Of a stretch of DNA of 19,663 nucleotides, positions 1 to 8,569 are shown piece by piece. The notes beneath the pieces were generated by a model that saw only the letters and a program-made list of their open reading frames with translations, did no database searches and had not been told where the DNA came from. Source of the stretch: Hydnum rufescens UP504. Taxonomy: Eukaryota; Basidiomycota; Agaricomycetes; Cantharellales; Hydnaceae. The stretch is taken from contig MU129015.1 in NCBI GenBank assembly GCA_014904985.1, positions 81,239-100,901 of the forward strand, in the 5' to 3' direction. Every line of letters begins with the position of its first letter. The stretch's first letter is position 1. The translations under genes were made by a program, and so were the position numbers.

Positions 1-730
1 CAAGATACATCAGCAAAGACCAGTGGACATTGCTCCAGAGCGGAGCTCATGGGAAGTGAAATTAAGGGACATCTCTGGGTTTTGGAGATTAATCTGAGCC
101 TAGTCCAGTGGTTAAGGTGTTTTTGTTACTGGTTAATAATAGGGACAAGTGCATGGTGTGGGATTTGATGCAGAGACAGCAGTTTGTGTCTGCAATGAGC
201 GTTGCTGGTACCATTAGATGCATATTTTCAATAGCTTTCTGGGAGCAGTGGTTCTGAGCAGATCAGATGCAAACTGATGGAGAAATTTGTAAAATACTAA
301 TGGTTGTTGATTCTGATAGTAATATCATTCTGTAGAGTGCAGTTTTAATCTGTTCTTTGCAGTTGCTGGTACCATTAGATGTGGACTTTTAACATCTTTC
401 TAGGTGCAGTGGTTTAGAGCAGATTAGATGCAAACTGACTGAGAGATTCTGTTTATTACTGGAAATTCCAGGAGTTTGATAGTAAAATTGGTCTGGAGAG
501 TGCAGTTTTGGTCTGTTTGACTTGTATTTGGTACTGTTCAAAAGGTGTGAATTGTAGCTTTCCAAGTGTTATATGGGCGTACATTTGTGATCAAAACTGA
601 CAGAGTTACAGAATGAATTTGGTTTCTGCATGTAGCTGTAATTGATTTTGTAATTGGTCATGTGATCATCCAAAGGCTGGAAGTGGTGTAATTTTGCATT
701 TTCTGATACTGGATGTTTTTATCTTCCACA
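1..730. repeat. Dispersed repeat copy A (160-bp subunit family)
   Basis: This is a noncoding repeat copy that probably runs in from outside the window. It contains three subunits whose TGGTAC-like landmark falls at 367-161, 367 and 529, giving a period of 161-162 bp. It aligns along most of its length with 2290-2971 (copy B) and in part with 4310-4675 (copy C). The right edge is sharp: the last 35 bases (696-730) match 2937-2971 exactly, and the flanks then diverge at once. Where copy B keeps CpG, copy A often has TG or CA, so it looks older or more decayed. The family is not recognised. Short reading frames inside it carry stops and are not supported as genes. Confidence 0.75.
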
Positions 731-1980
731 CCATCATAAACTGAGAGTAGTTGAATGTGTAGCCAAGGGAAGCACATAGAGAGGTATGAACAGGGGAATG
801 CAATATGGTAGGACATGAGAGAGAATAGGCAGGGACATGTGATATGTGCATCCCAAGCAAGCATGGATGTGCAAGTTCCAGAAGAATATAAGGGATGTGC
901 CTTGTAGCACATCCTTAGTTCAACCAACTTGAAGACCCTACCTAGCCTGGCTAGATAGTGGTCCCACTGCCCATTTGGCCTGGCCTCACATGGAAGTGGA
1001 GTGGTAGGGCAACAGAAAGAAGGCAGAGGATTACCTAAATGGTAGCTGTTAGTGGTTTAACCAATAGTGAATACTCACTGCTTGGTTCTCATATTCTTGC
1101 ATTCCTATGAATGGTGTGTTACTTTGACTTGCACCAGGGAGTAAAAACAACATAGAATTTGATGGAAGAAGCCATGGGCCCCCTGCAGCAGCTCCCAGTA
1201 GTTGTGCAATGTATGTACATTATGATTACCTAATCACTATACTACAGTGCCCCCTGTATATACAATGTGTGACCTCTAGTCCACTGATATTTTGTCCAAT
1301 ATGATCTCATAGATTTCTCTAGCACCCACCCATCTGAAATATTCTGTATCATATGTGCCATGAGCTAATAGTGACATGGGAGAGACTGAAGGGGAGGCAT
1401 GGGTGGCAGTATAGAAGAAGGATTAGGAGCTCCAATGACTGTCAAATCAAACTCTGGTTCAGCCAGTGTGTAGATGGGAGACTGTATTTCTGTTTTTATC
1501 AATGGGCTGGTTTGCTCTGATGGTTGATCACTCTCTAACAAGTTAGGTATGGTATTCAGTAGAGGATAAGATTGTGGTATGGACTAGCTATAGTCAATGA
1601 TATATCATGGGATGCTTGTGAAAGGCTTATACGTGTTGTGTTGAACTGTTTACTGCTATTTGTGGGTACCTATTTGTGTCCTCCTGGTCAAAATGCGGAT
1701 TCTAAAGAGGGCTCTAGATTAGTTTAAGCTTGATTTAGTATGTCAATGTGTTTCTCTCTTCTTCTGACTTAACTTTGTTTTCACTCACCTTTCCTTGGAT
1801 GTCCAGCAACTCTAACCTTAGGTCCTGCAACTATCCTTGGCTCAGTATTTCGCGTAGTGGGCTTTCAGTGACTTAGTCTTAACAACCTTGTATATGACTT
1901 AGCTCCAGATGGCTTTCAGATCAGTACTCTCTTCAGATGCAAGCAGATTTGTAGACAGTAGTGTATTCCAGTAGTGAGAA
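731..1980. other. Noncoding, unrecognised sequence between repeat copies
   Basis: No reading frame of convincing length or composition was found on either strand. On the minus strand several short stretches read as protein-like but are broken by stops (for example around 1350-1500), so a decayed coding remnant is possible but unproven. A possible minus-strand intron (1788 down to 1702, GTGAGT donor, CTAAT-like branch site, TTTAG acceptor, 87 bp) sits downstream of the TATA box near 2016. It would fit a 5' leader intron of whatever that promoter once served. Confidence 0.4.
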
Positions 1981-2012
1981 GATGATGGAGGGATACAGGA
2001 AAATCTACCAGC

Positions 2013-2213
2013 TTTTATACCTTTCTGAAGGTGGCTGTGTTTAAAGAATATGACTCACTCCTAAGTGAGTCATATGTGAGAACAATAGGGTTGTCAAGGA
2101 GGGTGAGTCATTCATAAGGTGGTTGCATGATAGGTGAGTCATTCATAAACAGAACAAAAGGGTTGCTAAGAAGGTGTTATCTTTCATAAAGCAGTTGCAA
2201 GATAGGTGAGTCA
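2013..2213 (-). promoter_or_regulatory. Promoter- or LTR U3-like block: TATA box plus five TGACTCA sites
   Basis: On the minus strand a TATAAAA box lies at 2019-2013. Upstream of it is a perfect 10-bp inverted repeat (2049-2058 and 2065-2074, 6-nt loop) whose arms each contain TGACTCA or its complement. Three more copies lie at 2104-2110, 2135-2141 and 2207-2213. TGA(C/G)TCA is the known binding site of Gcn4/CPC1-type bZIP activators. Five sites in 163 bp upstream of a TATA box suggest a real regulatory array. The layout resembles the U3 of a retrotransposon LTR in minus orientation, but no matching second LTR or pol gene is present. Function is inferred. Confidence 0.4.
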
Positions 2214-2262
2214 TTCATAAACAGAACAAAAGGGTAGTCATGGGGGTGTTATCTTTCTTATC
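2077..2262. repeat. 72-bp tandem repeat, about 2.5 copies
   Basis: A unit beginning GATAGGTGAGTCATTCATAA starts at 2129 and again at 2201, exactly 72 bp apart. A more diverged half-unit precedes it from about 2077. Each copy carries one TGAGTCA site, so the repeat multiplies the putative bZIP sites described for 2013-2213. The final copy diverges in its second half before 2262. Confidence 0.75.
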
Positions 2263-2289
2263 TGTGAGGTTCTAGAAGTTATTTGTCGC

Positions 2290-2971
2290 AATGGGAGATG
2301 AAATCAAAGGATATTTCCGAGTTCTTGGAGATTAATTTGTTTGTAGTCCAGTGGTTAAGATGTTTTTGTTGCTGGTTGATAATGGGGACAAGTGCATGGG
2401 ATGGGATTCGATGCAGAAACAACAGTTTGCATCCATAATAGACGTTCTTGGTATCATTCGATGTGGATTTTTAACAGCTTTCTGGGCGCAGTGGTTCCGA
2501 GCAGATCCGGTGTAAACTGACAGAGAAATTCGTTTTTTACTGATGGGTGTTGATTCTGATAGTAATATCATTCTGTAGAGTTCAGTTTTGATCTGTTCTT
2601 CGCGTGCTCAGTACCGTTGGATGCGGATTTTTTATATCTTTCCAGGTGCGGTTGTTCCGAGAGGATTGGATGCGAACTGACGGAGAAATTCGTTTTTTAC
2701 TGAAAATCCCGGATTTTGACAGTAATATTGGTCTGGAGAGTGCATTTCTGGTCCGTTCGACTTGTGTTTGGTACCATTCGAAAGGTATGAATTGTGGCTT
2801 TCCGAGAGTTATACGGGCATACCTCTCTGATCAAAACTGACGGATTTATAGAATGAATTCGATTTCTGCGCATAGCCGTAATTGATTTCGTAATAGGTCA
2901 CATGATCATTCCAATGGCTGGGATCAATGGATATTCGCATTTTCTGATACTGGATGTTTTTATCTTCCACA
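2290..2971. repeat. Dispersed repeat copy B (160-bp subunit family)
   Basis: This is the second copy of the family seen at 1-730, in the same orientation. Subunit landmarks fall at 2449, 2609 and 2769, a period of 160 bp. It retains many CpG dinucleotides that are TG or CA in copy A, so it is younger or less deaminated. The right boundary at 2971 is shared to the base with copy A (730). The 78-codon plus-strand frame inside it (2604-2840) has disabled counterparts in the other copies and is not treated as a gene. Confidence 0.8.
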
Positions 2972-2973
2972 GC

Positions 2974-3489
2974 GGAAGCCAGCAGCCCACAAAAGTCACT
3001 GTTGGGGTCCAGAGGGACTGAGAAGCCTAGAGAGGAGACATAGGAAAGGTGTCTACAGAGTAGGGCCTCCAGATCTGTGGCTTGATGGTGCTGTGAGGTG
3101 TAAGCGGGAAATGAAGGGGGAAATCCAGCCACAGTCCATGATATGGAATCAATAATGAAAAGAAGGGACCATGGGATCAATCTGAATGTTAGGGCTCAAA
3201 GGAAGGAAGGTCTTTTTGGATAGAAATCTAATGCTGTAAGCAACAGTGGCTCAAGCAATAGAACAAAGAATGAATATGGGTCACAAAACCACACCCTAAG
3301 GCTCTCCTCTTGAGGCCCTAGTGTAATATAGAGCCCCAATTCTTTAAGTATATACTTGTCGTGTCCTGTTTGTATCTTACGTAATAGCGTGGCCATGAGG
3401 ATTCTAAGTCCCAGCGGTGCCGGAATCAAAGGTACTCTTTTGCCCAGACTTCGTAGCCTCTGCTTGAACCGTGAAACCAACGTAGCCAC
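2974..3489 (-). pseudogene. Possible decayed coding fragment, unrecognised
   Basis: On the minus strand one frame runs from about 3489 to 2974, continuing into repeat B, with a single TGA at 3198-3196. It gives roughly 97 codons before the stop and about 70 after it. The composition looks protein-like, with hydrophobic stretches encoded around 3230-3290 and 3130-3175. A TGA in one otherwise open frame is what CGA-to-TGA deamination would give, in keeping with CpG decay elsewhere in the window. There is no ATG at the upstream end, only GTG, and an in-frame TGA lies just beyond. I recognise no domain. It could equally be a chance open frame. Confidence 0.2.
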
Positions 3490-4309
3490 ACAACAACCAT
3501 GTCAAGACCCGTGATCCGTCACCACAGAGCATGGGGCAGAGATGGATAAGGGAGTCGCATATGAGCGTGACTCAGTTAGGTAAGTATGCTCCTCTAGTGT
3601 ACTTGCTAACTACCCTTCCCCCCATAGATAGTAGCTGAGCCCTTTGGCCAGCTACTACCATCTCCCCATTCCCATTCCCCCTCTCCTCTCACTTCTCCCC
3701 CATCCAAAGCAAAGCCAGTGCTTAGCTTTGTTCGCAGCCCTCCCACTCAAAGCCAGTGCTTAGAGCAGTTGGACTACTTTCCTCCTTCTGTTCACAGGTC
3801 CCTCGAATCCGCCTTGTCTAACAATGACAAATACTGCGGTCCCTCGAAGTCGAGGACCATGTTATTACACCTAGACAAAGTGTAGTAGTATTGGTGGAAT
3901 TCACCCAAAGAACCAGTGGCAATACATCAGTGCCTCAAAACTGGGGAGGGGGAAAACTGTAGAAATTTGCATCTCCTGCACTTAATATACATCACAGAAA
4001 AATGCTATGGTAACTGGAAGAAAGGTGGGGTCAAGGCGAAAATGATGAAAAAGAAATCAAGTGAAAAGCTTGAAAACTGAAGGAGATATTCCAAAATCAA
4101 GTCAGAATAGGGGAATATGGCTTAACCAAGCTATTCCTCCTCTCCTACTGAACAGAATCCCTTGGGGAATGGTGGAACTGGTCATCCTAGATGTACCCTT
4201 GGTCAGATATAAGAGGGGCAGAGAATAATTGCCATTAATAATCAAAAAAGCGGAGGCAATATTGGAATGAGACATGGGGGAGATAAATTGTAGAGAGCCA
4301 AGTTCTTAT
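3490..4309. other. Noncoding stretch with intron-like sequence, short repeats and a hairpin
   Basis: 3580-3627 has every mark of a 48-bp fungal intron on the plus strand (GTAAGT donor, CTAAC branch at 3606-3610, CCCATAG acceptor), but the flanking sequence does not join into a convincing coding frame. A 16-bp direct repeat occurs at 3710-3725 and 3748-3763. A near-perfect hairpin lies at 3838-3857 (GGTCC, one bulged C, TCGA, then TCGAGGACC). 3640-3700 is pyrimidine rich. Nothing recognisable was seen in 3870-4309. Confidence 0.35.
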
Positions 4310-4675
4310 TGGATCGTTTTTCCCTTGGTACCATTGGATGTGGACTGTCGACAGCTTTCTAGGTGTGCTTGTCCTGAACGAATTGGATCAAAACTGACTG
4401 ATAAAATCAAAAAATACTGAAGGGATACATGAAACACATAGTAAAATCGACCTGGAAGGTGAAGTTTTGATTCTTTCGGCTCGTGTTTGGTATGGTCTGA
4501 AAGGTGTGAATTGTAGCTTTCTGGGAGCTATCTTTTTGAATTGATCCGATCAAAACTGAGGGAGATATTCCGCATTTACTCCTTGAGAGCACTGCATTAG
4601 CCCCTATTTGTCATGTGACAAGTCCGTGAGTTGGAATCAAGGCCCAGGTGTGTATAATTGCAATTTGTTAGAGTC
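4310..4675. repeat. Dispersed repeat copy C (partial)
   Basis: This is a shorter, more diverged member of the family at 1-730 and 2290-2971. Subunit landmarks lie at 4326 and 4488, 162 bp apart, so at least two subunits are present. It matches the second and third subunits of the other copies and tapers off in a part equivalent to their last 80 bases, without the conserved 35-bp right terminus. Confidence 0.6.
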
Positions 4676-5214
4676 ACCCTTGAGGCAACAGGAAGCGTAT
4701 ATCAGGAGTGAGAGAGTATTCCAAGGTCAAACAAAGCAAGCAAGTTGAATTGCTATTGCCACATTGAGGTATGGCATAAAAAGGTGGAATTTAGGGTGGC
4801 CTGTTGAAGTGCCATGGATGAACAATAAATTGGCTCATGTATAGGTAAAGGAGTGGCATGGATTTGTGGGTTTTAGACATATGGCATTTGGGCTTGTTCT
4901 CAAATGAATGATGGCATGGGAATTGACATCCAGATTGACATAGAAAATGGTTCATTTGTTTGAAAGATCATCCCCGGATAGGGTTTGTATGTAGTAGGGA
5001 TTTGTCCCTCCAACAGAGGTTGGAGATGCTGGCCCTAGGGCAGGGAATTGCTGTATCTGTCCAACAAGGAAGACCAGTGAGAGTGCATATCATGACATTA
5101 GGCAAGAGCTAGAGCTTGCACCCTGGGTGGGAGACTCATCACCCCATGTAATAGGAGAACTAGCTCTTCCCACTGAAAGTGGGGAATGGGATGTGAGGGG
5201 TTCCCTTCAGGACC
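4676..5214. other. Noncoding, nothing recognised
   Basis: This A/T-rich stretch has no open reading frame of note, no RNA gene and no clear repeat. It ends where the inverted-repeat-bounded element begins at 5215. Confidence 0.4.
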
Positions 5215-5237
5215 ACCTAATGCACCCTCAAAATAGT

Positions 5238-5283
5238 ACCTCTTAGGTGGTTTGAGTTTGCATCTGCAAGCCACCTAAGAGGT
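5238..5283. repeat. Hairpin, 17-bp stem
   Basis: The arms 5238-5254 and 5267-5283 pair over 17 bp with one mismatch (a G-U pair on the RNA level) around a 12-nt loop. The core arm is ACCTCTTAGGTGG. It sits 10 bp inside the left terminal inverted repeat and shares the CCACCTAA motif with it. Confidence 0.75.
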
Positions 5284-5295
5284 GTTCTGAGTATA

Positions 5296-6010
5296 GGTGT
5301 GTCTAAGACATGCCTGAGGGGTATTTTTGGGGAATTTTTCTTCTAAGTTCACTATATAGACATGTCTAAAATAGCCTGCTGCAGGTGCCGCCCAGGAGGG
5401 TTTGTTCACTGGCTGGAGAGTGTTACAGGTCTAATTTAGGCATGTCTAAATAAGATATTTTCTGGAGCCTTAGAGGTGTCTATCATCCTTACTGTGTGTC
5501 TACTGGTGCCTAAATCAACATTTTGAGCCCAAGACCTCTGGTGGCAGTACTAATAGGTGTCTAATGTTGCCTAGATCCAATAATAATGCAATAATAATGG
5601 TGCTATTGTGGATGCATGTCTACTAGTGTCTAAATTAGAACAAAGGCATCTGCTCAGGGGGAGATCATTAGATGGTGTCTAATGGTGTCTAATTCAACAC
5701 TTGTGGTACTCTTGTGGATGTGTGTACAGTAATGTCTAAATCAAACTTTTTGACATAAGGGCCCCTGCTCAGGTGACATCATTAGGTGGTGTCTAATGGT
5801 GTCTAAATCAAACATTTTAACATAAAGGCACTTGCTCAGGTTGCAGTACTAAGAGATGTCTAATGGTGTCTAGATCAATAATTGTGGGACCATTGCAGAT
5901 GTGTGTCTACTAGTGTCCAAATCAAAACAAAGGCAACTGCTTGGACAACATCATTAGGTGTCTCATGGAGTCTAATGCTGTCTAAATCAATAGTTGCTCC
6001 TGTGCATGTC
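5296..6010. repeat. Higher-order GTCTAA repeat, irregular period of about 105-180 bp
   Basis: Motifs of the type TGTCTACTAGTGTCTAAATC recur near 5496, 5615, 5722, 5901 and 6005. Interleaved with them are blocks resembling ATCATTAGGTGGTGTCTAATGG (near 5665, 5780 and 5955) and CTGCTCAGG. The unit is degenerate and its spacing irregular, unlike the strictly phased array that follows. The most likely relationship is that the 10-bp array arose by amplification of the TGTCTAG part of this unit. Confidence 0.65.
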
Positions 6011-6020
6011 TGTCTACTAG

Positions 6021-6250
6021 AGATGTCTAGAGATGTCTAGGCATGTCTAGACATGTCTCAGCATGTCTAGACATGTCTAGTCATGTCTAGACACATCTAG
6101 TCATGTCTAGTCATGTCTAGTCATGTCTAGTCATGTCTAGGCATGTCTAGTCATGTCTAGACATGTCTAGACATGTCTAGTCATGTCTAGTCATGTCTAG
6201 TCATGTCTAGACATGTCTAGTCATGTCTAGACATGTCTAGGCATGTCTAG
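6021..6250. repeat. 10-bp minisatellite, 23 units, consensus NCATGTCTAG
   Basis: Twenty-three consecutive 10-bp units run from 6021 to 6250 without a single insertion or deletion. Nineteen match NCATGTCTAG exactly; the others (6021, 6031, 6051, 6091) differ by one or two bases. The first base alternates among T (10), A (9) and G (4) without simple order. Where it is A after a full unit, the junction makes the perfect 14-bp palindrome CTAGACATGTCTAG (6067, 6157, 6167, 6207, 6227). CTAG recurs about once per helical turn. Confidence 0.95.
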
Positions 6251-6272
6251 ACAAGGAAAGGGTGCATTAGGT

Positions 6273-6565
6273 AATATCCCATAATAACTTTGGATATCCA
6301 GTTACATAATAAAGTGTTTTGTATTTAAAAAAAAGCCTAAATGTGGAAATTGGATGAAGTACATCCAAATAATATTTAGCCATCCAGCCCAATGGAGGCC
6401 CAGGACCAGGGGAAGGTGCCTGGGATGGGTGGAGAGACCCCTAAGGACCCTGTCTGAGTGAATAAACCAGGCCCAGAGCAAGTGGCTAGTGCCTGGAGAG
6501 ATGGGGGCAGTAAAATGAATACCGGAAATTGCGGAACTTGCTGGATCTGAACTGCTGGGTGGTTC
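6273..6565. other. Noncoding, nothing recognised
   Basis: A run of eight A residues lies at 6328-6335. Otherwise the stretch is without repeats I can define or a credible gene. The minus-strand frame at 6376-6612 is proline rich and unsupported. Confidence 0.35.
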
Positions 6566-7075
6566 ATTCTGAAATTAGGCACATGATTGGGGACTATTAG
6601 GGCAAAGAACATATTAAAATTTCAGCCAATTCCAATCAGTAGGTATTGAGATATGAGGGAAACAAGTTTGAACACTGAAAATTAATTTCCTCCCCTTACA
6701 GAATACCTGGGAACTTGAAAGTTTGCACAGAGTATGATAATATAATGTACTAATTATGTGCCAAAAATTATCCCAATCCACCCACTTTAAGGTAGGGAAC
6801 TGGACAATGGATACCAGAGGCAGTGAAAATTGCCAAAACATACCCAATGAGCAGACTATTCTGAAACTTGGCATGTGATTAGACACTGCTCAGGTCAGGA
6901 ACATATTCAATTTTCAGCCAAATCCATGCAGTATGTACAGAGATATGAGGCAAATAGGTTTCAACCTTGAAAATTGATTTACTCCCCCTACAGACAAGAT
7001 ATGGACTTGAAATTTTACATGGAGTATGACCATGTAATCAAATAAATATGTGCCAAGAATCAGCTTATTTTGTTT
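6566..7075. repeat. 292-bp tandem duplication (diverged)
   Basis: The sequence from 6566 recurs from 6858. Landmarks at both ends of the unit (ATTCTGAAA at 6566/6858 and TGTGCCAA at 6757/7049) are each exactly 292 bp apart, so little net length change has occurred although many bases differ. The second copy is recognisable to about 7075. It is noncoding, and the family is not recognised. Confidence 0.75.
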
Positions 7076-7921
7076 ACTTCTAGGCATTGAACTCCCTTTT
7101 CAGGAAAAAAGGGAACAAAGCCTACCATAAATGTAGAACACTCCACATTAGGACCAAACTAAGTGGAATAGGCTTATAACATTATAACACTGACTATATC
7201 CCAAAATGAAATACATTGGATGTGTGGAAGTGGTTGAAATTCAGGGGGAGGGGGAAAGATCAAAAGTCAATTATATAAGATGTAGAGCAGAGGTTGCTCT
7301 AATATAATGCCAATAGTTTAATACATATATGGGAGTATACATACCAAATATCAGCCTGATTGGGCTCCATCTAGGCACTATTCCACAGCACTCCCCCCTA
7401 AATAATAATTTCCTCCTCAGAGCCTTCCATCCATGCAATGGCCCTGAAAATTCACCCTTAGGTCATCCAAATACATTCATAACATTCCCCCAAATTTCAG
7501 ATTCATGACTCCAGTGTGAGAGTTTCCATAATATTTTCAAGTTTCACTGACATACCCCCTCCAATTGGGCACTTCCAGAGCTCCAATCACTCCCATTTTT
7601 TGTAGACCACACCTGGCCACCATTTGAGGCTCAGGCCCAAAATTTCAGCCCATTCTAAGCACTTTTGACATTGGTCACATGATCAAGATCCCCCCCCTCC
7701 CCTGCTTCACTCAGTGATCCAATCTGTATGAAAGCTGTTGCCATCTGTAGTAGTAGTATGTAACAGTGTATGATTCAAATTTCAGAACATTCCATGCAAT
7801 ATTGATTGAGTTATTCAAGAAATATTCTAGATCTATTCAATTTGGGGGTTAGAGGTATGGTATCACTCTTATATTATCCCTGCATGACAAGTCACCATGT
7901 GCTTGTGCAAACTTAGCTCTC
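7076..7921. other. Noncoding left flank of the retrotransposon
   Basis: This A/T-rich sequence has runs of C (for example 7690-7700) and no supported gene. It is important negative evidence: the 60 bases left of the 5' LTR do not read as transposase in any frame, although the right flank (15257 onward) is the middle of a KDZ transposase. Confidence 0.5.
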
Positions 7922-8202
7922 TGTCAGGGTTCGTCCACTTCTTTTCCGATAACTCCGGTTTGCTTCCGATTTGTCTCCGGTGCTCTCCGGGCTCCGTCAG
8001 TTTATTTCTTCTTGTTTCCGTTTGTTTCCGTTTGCTTCTGAGTTCGTTCTGTCACGTTTCATTTCTCTTTCATTTCCTTTGATTCCGAGTTACCCACGCT
8101 AGTACCTGTCCTTGTTCCTGGCCGCTCCCCTGTTCCTGTTTCCACCTCCCTTGTAACCACCCTCCCCCTTGATGATCACTCCCCTCATAGTATAGCGTCC
8201 TG

Positions 8203-8247
8203 TATAAGTAGTCCGGGGGCGAAGTCCAGAGGCCTCAGCTTTGGTCT
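8203..8247 (+). promoter_or_regulatory. LTR core promoter and predicted transcript start
   Basis: TATAAGTA lies at 8203-8210. AGCTTTGGTCT follows at 8237-8247, about 34 nt downstream of the first T of the box. Because these 11 bases are the exact complement of the primer-binding site at 8570-8580, and self-priming elements use the extreme 5' end of their RNA, 8237 is the predicted first transcribed base. The 3' LTR holds the same pair at 14960-14967 and 14994-15004. Confidence 0.7.
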
Positions 8248-8347
8248 CTCAGGATTTCTGCTATTACCCCGGACTACAGGTTTGTCCTTGTACTTCCTTA
8301 TGTCTTCTATGAAAACTCAGGATTTCCGCTATTACCCCGGACTACAG
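8248..8347 (+). repeat. 32-bp direct repeat in the 5' LTR, lost from the 3' LTR
   Basis: Two 32-bp copies, 8248-8279 and 8316-8347, are separated by 36 bp of unique sequence. They differ only at 8259/8327, a CpG-to-TpG change. The 3' LTR has one copy and no spacer. The spacer is not present elsewhere in the LTR, so the two-copy state is probably ancestral and the 3' LTR lost 68 bp by recombination between the repeats. Confidence 0.85.
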
Positions 8348-8569
8348 TTCCGAGTGTGGTCCAGCTGACTCCTCGAGCTTAAGGACCGTCGTACTCACCT
8401 CCGCCTAGACCCTTCCGGGCTGCTGGAGCTCTCCTCTGTTCTCCTCCGCTCCTCTTATCTCAGCCTTGCCCAGATTCCTTCGGACTGAGCCAGACTTACG
8501 CCGGACCTAGTCGGACTTATCCGTGTCTATATTTGTTTGGTGCTCTCGTCGCAGCGTGGCCCTGACAGA

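Larger units (their letters stand above)
5215..6272. mobile_element. Candidate non-autonomous element with 14-bp terminal inverted repeats
   Basis: ACCTAATGCACCCT at 5215-5228 is the exact reverse complement of AGGGTGCATTAGGT at 6259-6272. These 14-bp ends enclose precisely the GTCTA-repeat region: the left end is followed by a strong hairpin (5238-5283), and the right end begins 8 bp after the last 10-bp unit. The 1,058-bp interior has no coding frame. This resembles a MITE-like element that has trapped or grown a minisatellite. I could not identify a target-site duplication (flanks GGACC and AATAT). Part of the terminal motif (CATTAGGT) also recurs inside the repeats, so the inverted repeat may be partly a by-product of repeat turnover. 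Element status is inference. Confidence 0.4.
7922..8567 (+). repeat. 5' LTR (646 bp)
   Basis: It starts TGTCAGGG and ends CCCTGACA. It matches 14678-15256 except for nine CpG transitions, one missing T after 8196 and a 68-bp segment (8248-8315) absent from the 3' copy. With the start of transcription inferred at 8237, U3 is about 315 bp and R plus U5 about 331 bp. U3 is dense in TCCG tetranucleotides (7945-8095). Confidence 0.95.

Noticed and set aside
2604..2840. 78-codon plus-strand frame in repeat copy B
   Set aside because: Counterparts in copies A and C are interrupted, so it is not conserved as protein.
3797..3857. tRNA-like TCGAATCC stretch
   Set aside because: No acceptor, D-arm or anticodon stem can be folded around it; only the local hairpin at 3838-3857 is supported.
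6021..6250. Array of AGACATGTCT sites matching the p53 half-site pattern
   Set aside because: Fungi lack p53, and the match follows from the palindromic minisatellite unit; no fungal regulator with this site is known to me.
6021..6250. CRISPR-like array
   Set aside because: Units are 10 bp with no spacers and the genome is eukaryotic; this is a simple minisatellite.
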